DNA of 64,000 nt from GCA-002700125 sp964434385. GTDB taxonomy: Bacteria; Chloroflexota; Dehalococcoidia; Lucifugimonadales; Lucifugimonadaceae. Positions 54,953 to 63,613 of the stretch are shown here, piece by piece; positions within the stretch are counted from its first letter, which is position 1; each line of letters opens with the position of its first letter. The stretch lies in the NCBI GenBank assembly GCA_964434385.1, contig CAYSUW010000006.1:1-64000 (forward strand), read 5' to 3'. The notes under the pieces are model-generated. The model made no database searches. It was not told the DNA's origin and saw only the letters and a list, made by a program, of their open reading frames with translations. The position numbers were made by a program, and so were the translations under genes.

Positions 54953-56051
54953 TTGTTTTGAAGTATTAGAAGGAGGGTTTTTAACTACTATTCAAGACAT
55001 TGGAAGGTTTGGTTATGCATCAAGAGGTGTCTCCAAGTCAGGAGCTTCAGATATATATTCTTTTAAAATTGCTAACTTTTTATTACAAAACAATGAAAAT
55101 TCTCTTACATTAGAGATTTCATATGGTTTGGCAAAATTTTTAGTGCTTAAACCAATTCATGTATCCATAACAGGTTCAAATCTAAATCCAATGGTAAATA
55201 ACTATAAGGTTCCTATGTGGAGAACTTTAAAATTAGAAAAGAATGATATTCTTTCTTTTGGAACTGCCAAGATAGGTTTTAGGAGTTATATAGGGATTGC
55301 AGGAGGAATAAATGTTCCATTAGTTTTAGGTTCTGGTTCTACTCATTTAGCTTCTAAACTTGGAGGAATTTCTGGAAAAGGTTTACAAAAAGGTGATCTT
55401 ATATCATCTTACACTCCATTAAATGAAGATAAATTATTATTATATTTAGGGAATAAAAATGAGGGTTCAAAAAAGATTAATTTAAGAGTAATTCCTGGTC
55501 CACAAGAAGATCATTTTTCTCCAGAAATTTTGGAAAGATTTTATTCTAATCCTTTCAAGTCTACAGAAAAAATAGATAGAATAGGTGTAGCTTTAGATGG
55601 GCCTGATATACCTACTTTAACAGGTAATCATGATCTAATTTCAGATGTTACTCCTGAGGGCTCCATACAAGTTCCTGGTAATGGAAAACCAATAATTCTT
55701 CTTTCTGACTGTCAAACAACTGGAGGCTATCCTAAGATAGGTGTTGTTGCTAGTGTTGATTTGCCTAAACTAGGCCAAATAGGAACTTCCGATTCAATAA
55801 ATTTTGAAAAAATAACTTTAGAAGAAGCTGAACGTTTGTATAAAATTAGGGATGAGGAATTTTCAAAGAATAATTTTTCTGAAATAGTGATAAAAGAATA
55901 TTCAATTGGTATTATTAATTCCAAGTATGATGTGAAATTATATAAGGACCCTCAAGGTAAAAGAGTTTTGGATGATATTTCAGTAACTGTTAATGGAGAA
56001 AATGTTGAAGTAAAGGAAAACATTCAATCTGACGTTTCTGAAATATCTTAG
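54942..56051 (+). CDS. pxpC: PxpC/KipA-family protein (CT_A_B domain) with C-terminal extension
   Basis: The 369 residues carry GGFLTTIQDIGRFGYASRGVS at the N-terminus, YIGIAGGINVPLVLGSGSTH, and DCQTTGGYPKIGVVASVDLPKLGQ, all typical of AHS2/CT_A_B. It is about 40-60 residues longer than usual, with an added C-terminal part (about 310-369; DISVTVNGENVEV) reminiscent of the strand that opens biotin carrier proteins. I chose ATG 54942, preceded by ggagaag. The OadG-like gene starts seven bases after its stop. Confidence 0.87.
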   Translation: MKDNCFEVLEGGFLTTIQDIGRFGYASRGVSKSGASDIYSFKIANFLLQNNENSLTLEISYGLAKFLVLKPIHVSITGSNLNPMVNNYKVPMWRTLKLEKNDILSFGTAKIGFRSYIGIAGGINVPLVLGSGSTHLASKLGGISGKGLQKGDLISSYTPLNEDKLLLYLGNKNEGSKKINLRVIPGPQEDHFSPEILERFYSNPFKSTEKIDRIGVALDGPDIPTLTGNHDLISDVTPEGSIQVPGNGKPIILLSDCQTTGGYPKIGVVASVDLPKLGQIGTSDSINFEKITLEEAERLYKIRDEEFSKNNFSEIVIKEYSIGIINSKYDVKLYKDPQGKRVLDDISVTVNGENVEVKENIQSDVSEIS

Positions 56052-56058
56052 GTAAATT

Positions 56059-56415
56059 ATGGATTTAAAAATTATAGAAGATGGTTTACGAGTTTCTGCT
56101 ATTGGATTAGGATTTGTTTTTCTAGTTTTATTCATATTGACATTTTCAGTATTTTTTATGAGTAGAATTGAAGAACTTATTAAGAATAGAAGAGCAAAAA
56201 ATCTAAAAGAAGACAAGAATAATGAAATTAAAAATAAGAAATCAGATTTTAGTAAAGAAATTAATATGGCAGCCGCTGTTGGATTAGCGTTAGCTTTAGA
56301 TGAAAGAAGAATGAAAACATCAAATGTGATTAATTCTAAAAATATGAAAACATCATCATGGAGTTCTTATGGAAGAACTCGCCAATTTTTTTCTAGAATG
56401 GGAACAAAAAGATGA
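56059..56415 (+). CDS. OadG-like gamma subunit of a sodium-pumping decarboxylase
   Basis: The 118 residues begin with a membrane helix (about 12-35; IGLGFVFLVLFILTFSVFFMSRIEEL), like OadG, followed by a charged linker and a helix AAAVGLALALDERRM. OadG-type subunits anchor the complex and bridge the beta subunit to the soluble components. The stop overlaps the biotin-carrier start by four bases. Confidence 0.8.
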   Translation: MDLKIIEDGLRVSAIGLGFVFLVLFILTFSVFFMSRIEELIKNRRAKNLKEDKNNEIKNKKSDFSKEINMAAAVGLALALDERRMKTSNVINSKNMKTSSWSSYGRTRQFFSRMGTKR

Positions 56416-56855
56416 AAATATATACTGTTGTAATCAATGGAAAATCTTTTGAAGTGGAAATCCTAGATATTGATTCTGGAAAAGCTAAAGTGATGGTAGA
56501 TGGTGCGGAAATCAATGCAGATATATTAGAAGCTAATGAAGATGTAGAAATATCAGATGAATCAATTAATAGAGATATTGTTGAAGATAAAATTAAGGAA
56601 GAATCATTTGTTCCTTCTAGTCACCCTGAATCCACAGATTCAGATGGCACCATAAAAGCAATGATGCCAGGAAAGATTGTAAGCGTAAAAGTCTCAGTAG
56701 GTGCTCAGGTAAAACAAGGAGAGCTAGTATGTGTGATGGAATCAATGAAGATGGAGCAAAATATTTTGTCTGCAGTAGATGGAGAAGTATTGGAAGTCAA
56801 TGTTAAATCAGGTGATACAGTAGAACATAATGCTGTCTTAATTAAAGTAGGTTAA
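56412..56855 (+). CDS. Biotin carboxyl carrier protein
   Basis: The 147 residues have an N-terminal strand region (YTVVINGKSFEVEI), an acidic linker and a C-terminal biotinyl domain (about 80-147) with VMESMKMEQ, the biotinylated residue being Lys113. MESMKM, in place of the common EAMKM, occurs in sodium-pump and propionyl-CoA-type carriers. It lies between the gamma and beta pump genes. No biotin carboxylase is nearby, which favours a decarboxylase. Confidence 0.9.
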   Translation: MKIYTVVINGKSFEVEILDIDSGKAKVMVDGAEINADILEANEDVEISDESINRDIVEDKIKEESFVPSSHPESTDSDGTIKAMMPGKIVSVKVSVGAQVKQGELVCVMESMKMEQNILSAVDGEVLEVNVKSGDTVEHNAVLIKVG

Positions 56856-56866
56856 CAGAGGTAATT

Positions 56867-58066
56867 TTGTTTTTTTTGGAAAGTTTATTAGAAGGAATCG
56901 AAACATTATGGATTGACCCCAAAATGATCATAATGTGGATAATATCTTTCATATTATTATATTTTGGTATAGCGAAAAAAAAGGAACCTCTTCTTTTAAT
57001 ACCTATTTCATTTGGTATTTTATTAGCAAATTTACCTCTAGGAGAATTAATTAAGGAAGGCTCTCAGGGAGAATCTCCAGGAATTTTACTTTTTTTTCAG
57101 AAATATGGTTTGGAAACTGATCTTCTACCTTTATTGGTATTTTTAGGATTAGGTGCATTAACAGATTTTAGTCCAGCTATCTCTAATCCTAAAACACTGA
57201 TTTTAGGTGCTGGTGCTCAAGCTGGTGTTTTCATTGCAATGATTGGAGCTCTTTTATTAGGCTTAACGCCTTTTTTTAATTTTGGTCTTCTTGAAGCTTC
57301 CTCTATAGGAATTATTGGAGGAGCAGATGGTCCTACAACAATATTTATATCTACTAGAATGAGAGAAATTGGTCATAGTCTACCTAATGTAGATGTTAGA
57401 GATATAGTTGGTGCTACTGCCGTAGCCGCTTATTCTTATATGGCTTTAGTACCAATAATTCAGCCTCCTATAATTAAATTATTGACAACAAAGTCTGAAC
57501 GTAGAATAAAGATGGAATACTCTTCTACGGAAGTTTCTAAGAGAGCAAAAATTCTTTTTCCAATAATTTGTACAGTAATAATAAGTGTTTTAGTCCCCAA
57601 AGCATCTTCTTTAGTAGGAATAATGATGTTTGGTAATTTGTTAAAGGAATCAGGAGTTGTTCCAAGGCTTTCAAATACAGCCCAGAACGAATTAATGAAT
57701 ATTGTCATAATTATTTTAGGTTTAGCTGTAGGTGGAACAATGCCTGGTTCTGTATTTCTAAAGTTAGAAACTATTGCGATATTTATTCTTGGATTAGTAG
57801 CTTTTGCAGCAGCTACAGTAACTGGCATAATACTTGCAAAAATAATGAATTTATTTTTTAAAGACAAAATTAATCCAATGATTGGAGCAGCTGGAGTTTC
57901 AGCTGTACCTATGGCAGCAAGAGTTGTACAGGAAATGGCAGAAAAAGAAAGACCGGGAAATTTTATCCTGATGCATGCTATGGGGCCTAATGTTGCTGGA
58001 GTGATAGGTACAGCAACAGTTGCTGGAGTACTGTTAAGTGTAGTTCCTAAGATTGTTGGTGGTTAA
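56867..58066 (+). CDS. Beta subunit of a sodium-pumping biotin-dependent decarboxylase (OadB/MmdB/GcdB)
   Basis: The 399-residue polytopic protein decarboxylates carboxybiotin and exports sodium. It has the functional-aspartate motif GGADGPTTIF (Asp154) and the conserved MHAMGPNVAGVIGTATVAGVLL near the C-terminus. The start is TTG at 56867 behind cagagg. The classical alpha (carboxyltransferase) subunit is not in this run; see findings for the possible role of PxpB/PxpC. Confidence 0.93.
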   Translation: MFFLESLLEGIETLWIDPKMIIMWIISFILLYFGIAKKKEPLLLIPISFGILLANLPLGELIKEGSQGESPGILLFFQKYGLETDLLPLLVFLGLGALTDFSPAISNPKTLILGAGAQAGVFIAMIGALLLGLTPFFNFGLLEASSIGIIGGADGPTTIFISTRMREIGHSLPNVDVRDIVGATAVAAYSYMALVPIIQPPIIKLLTTKSERRIKMEYSSTEVSKRAKILFPIICTVIISVLVPKASSLVGIMMFGNLLKESGVVPRLSNTAQNELMNIVIIILGLAVGGTMPGSVFLKLETIAIFILGLVAFAAATVTGIILAKIMNLFFKDKINPMIGAAGVSAVPMAARVVQEMAEKERPGNFILMHAMGPNVAGVIGTATVAGVLLSVVPKIVGG

Positions 58067-58086
58067 AATTAGTTAAAAGGAATCAA

Positions 58087-58977
58087 ATGAAAAATTCAAA
58101 AAATATTTTTAATGGAGTATTCCCAATTCTTAGTACTCCTTTTGATGATCAAGGTAATATAAATTTTCAAGATTTGACTAGGCAAGTAGACTGGAATTTA
58201 GAGATGGGAGTCCATGGTATTGGGATAGCTATGGCTAGTGAAATTTTCAAATTGTCAGAACATGAACGTGATCAAGTTTTGAGTACTGTAGTAAAAGATG
58301 TGAAGGAAAGAATTCCAGTAGTAATGAATACTGGAGCAGAAGGAACTTTCTTATCAATTCAATATTCTAAAAAAGCTGAAAATTTAGGTGCGAATGCTTT
58401 AATGATTAGGCCACCTGTTTTAATGGGTGTTCATCCTTTAGAAGTAAAAAATTTTTTCATTCAAGTTGCTGAAAAAGTAAATATACCTATCTTTATGCAA
58501 GATCAACCTGATGCTCAGATTTCACCACAAATGGCTATCTCTTTATCACAAGAGCATGAAAATTTGTGTTATGTGAAATGTGAAACTCCACCAACTGTGC
58601 CTAGAGTAAAAGAAACTATTGATTTATTACCCTCTAACTCACAATTAGTAGTGTTTGGTGGTGCTGGTGGAATGTTTATGTTAGAAGAAATAAAAGTTGG
58701 CTCAGTAGGGACTATGCCAAATGGTTCTATGTCAGATGTGCTTGTTGAAATTTGGAATTTGTGGGAGAAGGGAGATCAAATTAACGCAGAGAAGAAATTC
58801 AGTGAAAATGCAAATTTACTAAGATTATCTATGCAAAGTTTAGGTATAGCTAATTGGTTGAATAAGTATATTTTAGTAAAGAAAGGAGTCATTAAGAGTA
58901 GTTTTCCTAGATCTCCTTCTTTGAAACCAGATGTTGATCAATTTTTGCAAATAGACAGACTATTTGAAAATAATTAA
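58087..58977 (+). CDS. DHDPS/NAL-family class I lyase
   Basis: The 296-residue TIM-barrel protein has the Schiff-base lysine in YVKCE (Lys164) and the GAEGTF loop. The tyrosine that normally ends strand 5 (YNxP in DapA) is replaced by MQDQP, so it is not a standard dihydrodipicolinate synthase. It is more likely a lyase for a 2-oxoacid or sugar-acid derivative, consistent with its place in a catabolic run. It starts 20 bases after the pump beta gene; the next start overlaps its stop. Confidence 0.85.
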   Translation: MKNSKNIFNGVFPILSTPFDDQGNINFQDLTRQVDWNLEMGVHGIGIAMASEIFKLSEHERDQVLSTVVKDVKERIPVVMNTGAEGTFLSIQYSKKAENLGANALMIRPPVLMGVHPLEVKNFFIQVAEKVNIPIFMQDQPDAQISPQMAISLSQEHENLCYVKCETPPTVPRVKETIDLLPSNSQLVVFGGAGGMFMLEEIKVGSVGTMPNGSMSDVLVEIWNLWEKGDQINAEKKFSENANLLRLSMQSLGIANWLNKYILVKKGVIKSSFPRSPSLKPDVDQFLQIDRLFENN

Positions 58978-59783
58978 TGGACATCAATCTAGTTCAAATC
59001 ATTTTTCTAGTGATTGTTACTGGAATTGTTGGTTATATTGGTGGTTTAGTAGGTATGCCTCTAGGACCAGTGAGGTTGTTCTTTTTTTTAATATTGGGAA
59101 TTCCTCCTCTAGTTGCAATTGGAACTAATCTTGCTGTCAGTTTTATATCTGTGATAAGTGTCATATGGCCTCATGTAAAAAATTCAAATATAGACTATAA
59201 GATAGCATTATATTTTGGAGGCTTTTCTTTGTTGGGCTCATTTATAGGCGGGTTGATGAGTGAAAATGCTCCTTTGGAGATATTAATTTGGTTGATTGTT
59301 TTCTTCTTATTTATTTCAGCTCTTTTGATAGTAAAAAATGTTCACTTTAAAAAACAAGATATTCAAAAAAAAATGAAGACAAAATTTTCCGATAATAATT
59401 TTAGTAAAAATGTTTTTTCGAATCTATTAGGGATGTTGATCGGGATATTGGGTGGTGCTACAGGTTTAGTTTTGGGAGCTTTAAGGTATCCAATATTAGT
59501 TAACTATTTAAAAATATCAGTTAAAAAGACTGCGGGTACTAATTCCATGATTAATTTATTTGCTGCTATATTTGGTTTATCGGGACATGGTTTAATTAGT
59601 AGAATAAGTGGGAATAGTCATTTTGATTATAAAATTTTCATTCCACTAGCTATTGTTGTATCTTTAACAAGTTTTTGGGGAGCCAAATCAATTGGAAAAT
59701 TCTCAGAAATTTTTCTATTAAAATTATTATATGTAACATTATTTGTGATGACTTTAGTAATGTTATTGAGACAGTTAATTTAA
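58977..59783 (+). CDS. TauE/SafE-family permease (sulfite/anion exporter family)
   Basis: The 268-residue membrane protein has about eight helices and the duplicated family motif (GGLVGMPLGPVRLFFFLILGIPPLVAIGTNLAVSF-type region and GGATGLVLGALRYPIL with GTNSMIN). Family members move sulfite, sulfonates or small carboxylates. It overlaps the lyase gene by one base. The substrate is probably linked to the ThDP enzyme downstream. Confidence 0.85.
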   Translation: MDINLVQIIFLVIVTGIVGYIGGLVGMPLGPVRLFFFLILGIPPLVAIGTNLAVSFISVISVIWPHVKNSNIDYKIALYFGGFSLLGSFIGGLMSENAPLEILIWLIVFFLFISALLIVKNVHFKKQDIQKKMKTKFSDNNFSKNVFSNLLGMLIGILGGATGLVLGALRYPILVNYLKISVKKTAGTNSMINLFAAIFGLSGHGLISRISGNSHFDYKIFIPLAIVVSLTSFWGAKSIGKFSEIFLLKLLYVTLFVMTLVMLLRQLI

Positions 59784-59795
59784 TTGGAGGTAAAA

Positions 59796-61475
59796 GTGGC
59801 AAAAATTTCTGGAAGTAAATTGATCATTAAATGTTTGGAAGCAGAAGGAGTAGAAACTGTTTTTGGAATTGCAGGTGATCATTTTTTACATTTGTTAGAC
59901 GAGATGATAGATCATAAATTTAACATGATTGATGGTAGACATGAAGCAGCTTCAGTTCATATGGCAAATGCTTACTCTAGATTATTAAGGAGACCTGGAG
60001 TAGTAATGTCTACAACTCCAGGACATGCTAATGCAATTGCAGGATTAGCTAATGCTCTTCATTCTGAAGCAGCTGTAATCAACATTGCTGGTTCTGCTAG
60101 TTCAGCTAATATTGGTAGAGGTGCTATGCAAGAATTTGATCAAGTAGGTACAGCAAGACCTGTTACTAAAGGAGCTTGGGAAATTTCTTCAGTTGATAGA
60201 ATACCTGAAATAATTTCACTTGCGTTTAGAACTGCTATGAGTGGTAGACGAGGTCCAGTACATATTACTATTCCTGAAGACATCCAGACTGGAATGGTTG
60301 ATGAGAAAGAATTTGATAGATATTACAGTAGTTTTGATAGTAAACAGGAATATACTATTAATTGTGATAAAAATTTAATCACCAAAGCTTTAGAAATATT
60401 AAGAAATGCTGAAAAACCTGTGATAATAGCAGGCGCAGGTGCAGGTGCAACAGTAAATCCTGAAATCCTTGAAGACTTTGTAAATTTTACTCAAATACCT
60501 ATTTTTACTGTAGATCATGGAAGAGGTCTTGTTCCAGATAAAAATAAATTCTCTTGTGGTTTAGGTTATCTACCTCTAAATAAAGCTTTACAGCGAATAA
60601 ATGAATCAGATGTGGTTTTATTGTTAGGAGAAAGATTAGATTATAGATGGGGATATGGAGGTAATCCTCCATTTAATGACAATGTGAAACAAATAATCAT
60701 TGATTCAGATCCTAATTTAAATAATCGAGCGAGGAAATTTGAATTGGTAATCTGGTCTGATGTAGGACCTGCAGTAGAAGAGTTATCAAATCAATCAAAA
60801 CAATATAAATGGAATAATATTGATTGGGCTGAATCATTAAAAATTTCTTTAGCAAAACATAAAGAAGAACTGGCTAAGTTGGCGAAAAACAATAATCCTA
60901 TGCATCCAATGTTAGTTAGCAAAACATTATCTGATTTAATTGATGATGATACGATTGTGATAATTGATGGAGGAGATTATTGCCATTATTTTCGAGCTTA
61001 CTTAGAGGCTAATCATTCTAATTTATGGTTATATGTTAGTAGTTTTGGAATGATAGGGGCTGCGCTTCCTTATGCAATTGGAGCTCAAGTAGCTTTTCCA
61101 GATAAAAAAGTCATATGTATTGTTGGAGATGGTTCTTTAGGCTTCCATGCCATGGACATTGATACAGCTGTGAGACACAATTTGCCAATTAAAATCTTAG
61201 TAGGAAATAATAGTTTATGGGGTATAGATTATCAAATTCAAAAAGGTTTATATGGTAGAACAATTTGGACAGAATTAGAACAGACAAGATACGATCTTAT
61301 TTCTTCTGGTATGGGAGCAAATTCCAAGAATGTATTAAGTTTTTCTGAATTGAAATCATCATTAACAGAAGCTTTAAATTTTGAAGGAGTTTCTTTATTG
61401 AATATAGTGGTAGATAAGGTTACTAGCCCTGTCGCCGAAGCTGCTATTAGTAGAAAATTCGGATCACATAGTTAA
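59796..61475 (+). CDS. ThDP-binding acetolactate-synthase-like enzyme of unknown substrate
   Basis: The 559 residues have the three ThDP-enzyme domains, the catalytic Glu50 in GRHEAASVHMANAYSR, and the Mg-ThDP motif GDGSLGF...NNSLWG. It is not the biosynthetic IlvB, which is encoded elsewhere in the window. Related enzymes include oxalyl-CoA decarboxylase, glyoxylate carboligase and sulfoacetaldehyde acetyltransferase. I chose GTG 59796 because ggagg lies five bases upstream; TTG 59784 precedes that site. Confidence 0.85.
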   Translation: MAKISGSKLIIKCLEAEGVETVFGIAGDHFLHLLDEMIDHKFNMIDGRHEAASVHMANAYSRLLRRPGVVMSTTPGHANAIAGLANALHSEAAVINIAGSASSANIGRGAMQEFDQVGTARPVTKGAWEISSVDRIPEIISLAFRTAMSGRRGPVHITIPEDIQTGMVDEKEFDRYYSSFDSKQEYTINCDKNLITKALEILRNAEKPVIIAGAGAGATVNPEILEDFVNFTQIPIFTVDHGRGLVPDKNKFSCGLGYLPLNKALQRINESDVVLLLGERLDYRWGYGGNPPFNDNVKQIIIDSDPNLNNRARKFELVIWSDVGPAVEELSNQSKQYKWNNIDWAESLKISLAKHKEELAKLAKNNNPMHPMLVSKTLSDLIDDDTIVIIDGGDYCHYFRAYLEANHSNLWLYVSSFGMIGAALPYAIGAQVAFPDKKVICIVGDGSLGFHAMDIDTAVRHNLPIKILVGNNSLWGIDYQIQKGLYGRTIWTELEQTRYDLISSGMGANSKNVLSFSELKSSLTEALNFEGVSLLNIVVDKVTSPVAEAAISRKFGSHS

Positions 61476-61483
61476 GGAGCATT

Positions 61484-61810
61484 ATGGCAATTTACAAGCA
61501 AACTAAAATAAATGGAAAAGAATTATTTCCAGGTATAATTGTTAGACCTGTATGGGGAGAAAAAATTATGATGATGTTGGTAGACATTGCTCCCAACGCA
61601 GAGGTTCCTCTACATTCTCACCCTCATGAGCAAGCAGGGAGAGTTTTATCTGGATCTTTTTGGTTAACAATAGATGGGAAAGATCATCTTCTTCATGAAG
61701 GAGACCATTATGTTATTCCAAGTGGTGTTATGCACAGTGCAAAAGGTATTGAAACACCTTCGTTAGCATTAGATATATTTTCTCCTCCAAGAGAAGAATA
61801 TAAATTTTAA
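61484..61810 (+). CDS. Small cupin-domain protein
   Basis: The 108-residue single-domain cupin has metal ligands in LHSHPHEQAGRVLSG (HxH and Glu) and GVMHSA. Such proteins can be isomerases, decarboxylases or sensors; the function is not known here. It is the last gene of the plus-strand catabolic run, eight bases after the ThDP enzyme, and ends four bases from the convergent sodN. Confidence 0.85.
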   Translation: MAIYKQTKINGKELFPGIIVRPVWGEKIMMMLVDIAPNAEVPLHSHPHEQAGRVLSGSFWLTIDGKDHLLHEGDHYVIPSGVMHSAKGIETPSLALDIFSPPREEYKF

Positions 61811-61814
61811 CTGA

Positions 61815-62249
61815 TTATTTTTTGGTTTCCCAGAATATTTCACCTATTTCTTCTAGAGATGCTTTAAATTGTTCAGCTTTTTCCATGTCAACATTTTGTT
61901 TGACTTGTGAACCTAACTGACACGCTCTCCATACTTTCTCGTGAAGATCAGGATATTTCTCCAAATGATTATCTTTAAAATAATCAGTCCAAATAATTAA
62001 AATGTCATCTTTAGCTTTTTTTGCATGAGTCTCCTTTACAGTGATGTATCTGGAAAGAGAATTTTTTCCAGAGAGACTATCATCATTTTGTTTTTCCAAA
62101 ATGAGCTCAGTCATTCTGATACATGTCTGAGCGGCTTGAATTGCATCATTGGGATCATAGATTCCACAAGGTATATCACAATGCGCATAAGCAGTATCTA
62201 CAATAGACAATTTGTTGATTAATTTAGTTAAATAGGTTGAGACTATCAT
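61815..62249 (-). CDS. sodN: Nickel superoxide dismutase
   Basis: Removes superoxide in the cytoplasm. The 144-residue precursor has a 22-residue propeptide ending TAYA, followed by the nickel hook HCDIPCGIY. After cleavage His1, Cys2 and Cys6 bind nickel. The rest is the usual four-helix bundle. The processing protease gene is divergent, with 65 bases between. NiSOD is common in marine streamlined bacteria. Confidence 0.94.
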   Translation of the reverse strand: MIVSTYLTKLINKLSIVDTAYAHCDIPCGIYDPNDAIQAAQTCIRMTELILEKQNDDSLSGKNSLSRYITVKETHAKKAKDDILIIWTDYFKDNHLEKYPDLHEKVWRACQLGSQVKQNVDMEKAEQFKASLEEIGEIFWETKK

Positions 62250-62314
62250 AAAAAACTTCTATTATTTCGAGTTAGACTTATCAATAAATCAAATGTATCA
62301 ACATATCTTTAAGT

Positions 62315-62761
62315 ATGCAAAAGAAAATTGGTTTTAAATTATTATCATTATTAACTATTTTCCAACTTCGTTTTTTTCGAATTAAAGATCAGAGTATGTA
62401 TCCTTTTCTTAGAGAGAACCAAATAGTGATCGTGAATACTTCAAAATATATTAAAAGGAATATTAAACATGGAGATGTGATTGTTTTTAAAGTTTTAGGA
62501 AGAAAAATAAATTTTATAAAACGTGTGGTTGGAGTTCCTAATGATAAAATAATCATTACATATGAAGGAGTTGAAATTAATGAGAAAGATTTTTTTCAAC
62601 ATCCTACTTCAGTAAATTATGAATTGAAATCATTATATTTGTTAGATGGACAATACTTTGTTTTAGCAGATAACAGAAATATTTCTTCTATGTTTGATAG
62701 CAGAAAAATGGGAGCAATTTCTTTTAATGATATTCTAGGTAAGGTAGTAAAAATTATTTAA
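62315..62761 (+). CDS. sodX: NiSOD maturation protease (S26 signal-peptidase-like, SodX)
   Basis: The 148-residue S26 protease has the catalytic Ser27 in DQSMYPF and Lys69 in INFIKRVVG, with the later GQYFVLADN box. It is small and has only a short hydrophobic N-terminus. Location next to sodN matches the known maturation protease that cuts the propeptide to expose His1. It ends one base from the convergent aquaporin gene. Confidence 0.88.
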   Translation: MQKKIGFKLLSLLTIFQLRFFRIKDQSMYPFLRENQIVIVNTSKYIKRNIKHGDVIVFKVLGRKINFIKRVVGVPNDKIIITYEGVEINEKDFFQHPTSVNYELKSLYLLDGQYFVLADNRNISSMFDSRKMGAISFNDILGKVVKII

Positions 62762-62762
62762 T

Positions 62763-63493
62763 TTATTCTTCTAGCCCAGGTTTGGATAACTTGTCCTGAG
62801 AATCTTTGTCTCCAAAAATTATCACGTAAATATATGCAGCTACAATAGCTCCAACTATAGGTCCTACCCAATAAACCCAATGAAAGTTCCACCATAGAGC
62901 TTCAGGTGGTAGTCCAGGTGGTGGGAAGAACTTTGTAGTAAGAGCTGGGCCTAAACTTCTAGCTGGATTCATGCTTGCACCAGTAAATGGTATAGCTACT
63001 AAATGTCCCAAAATAATCATAAAACCAATTGCAAAAGGTGCTATTTTAGTCATTCCTCTCTTATCTACAGCAGTAGCAAAAACAGTAAAAACTAGTAACC
63101 CAGTAAGAACTCCTTCAATAATTAGAGTTCTTGGAATACTCCATGCAGGATTGTGAACTCCTAAAGCAGGGGTTGATAAAGCTTGTGTCCATATTAAGCT
63201 TGCAGTAAAAGCTCCTAGTATTTGAAAGAATATATATATTAATGCTTTTATCCAATGAATATTTCCGGTAATTGATAACGCAAAAGTTACTGCTGGATTT
63301 ACATGTCCACCTGAAATTCTCCCTATAGCAATAATAGCTATAGTTATTCCGATTCCATGAGCTAATGCTATAGAAATAACAGAGCCAGTATCAATGCTTC
63401 CTTTTCCTATTGAAATTACTGTTGCTATACTACCTAGTCCGATAAAAACAAACAAAAAAGTTCCAAAAAATTCAGCTAATCCCTGAGTCCATA
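62763..63493 (-). CDS. MIP-family aquaporin, 5' end lost in N gap
   Basis: Water or small-solute channel with both NPA boxes: GGHVNPAVTF and GASMNPARSLGP. The frame does not stop at the apparent TTG start (63455). It continues upstream as WTQGLAEFFGTFLFVFIG, the expected first helix, to the gap edge at 63493, so only the extreme N-terminus is missing. The residue after the second NPA is Arg, as in both water and glycerol channels; selectivity cannot be set by eye. Confidence 0.92.
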
Positions 63494-63593
63494 NNNNNNN
63501 NNNNNNNNNNNNNNNNNNNNNNNNNNNNNNNNNNNNNNNNNNNNNNNNNNNNNNNNNNNNNNNNNNNNNNNNNNNNNNNNNNNNNNNNNNNNN
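63494..63593. other. Assembly gap of 100 N
   Basis: Nominal gap between the aquaporin 5' end and the 3' end of the HpnE-like gene. The true length is unknown; it must hold at least the aquaporin start codon. Confidence 0.97.
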
Positions 63594-63613
63594 CTTATAT
63601 TGAGTTTAGCAGT

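Noticed and set aside
56412..58066. Acetyl-CoA or propionyl-CoA carboxylase genes
   Set aside because: No biotin carboxylase is present, and the carrier is flanked by OadG- and OadB-like membrane subunits, which point to a decarboxylase pump.
62763..63455. Aquaporin complete from TTG 63455
   Set aside because: That start would cut the first membrane helix; the conserved AEFFGTFLFVF lies upstream, up to the gap.
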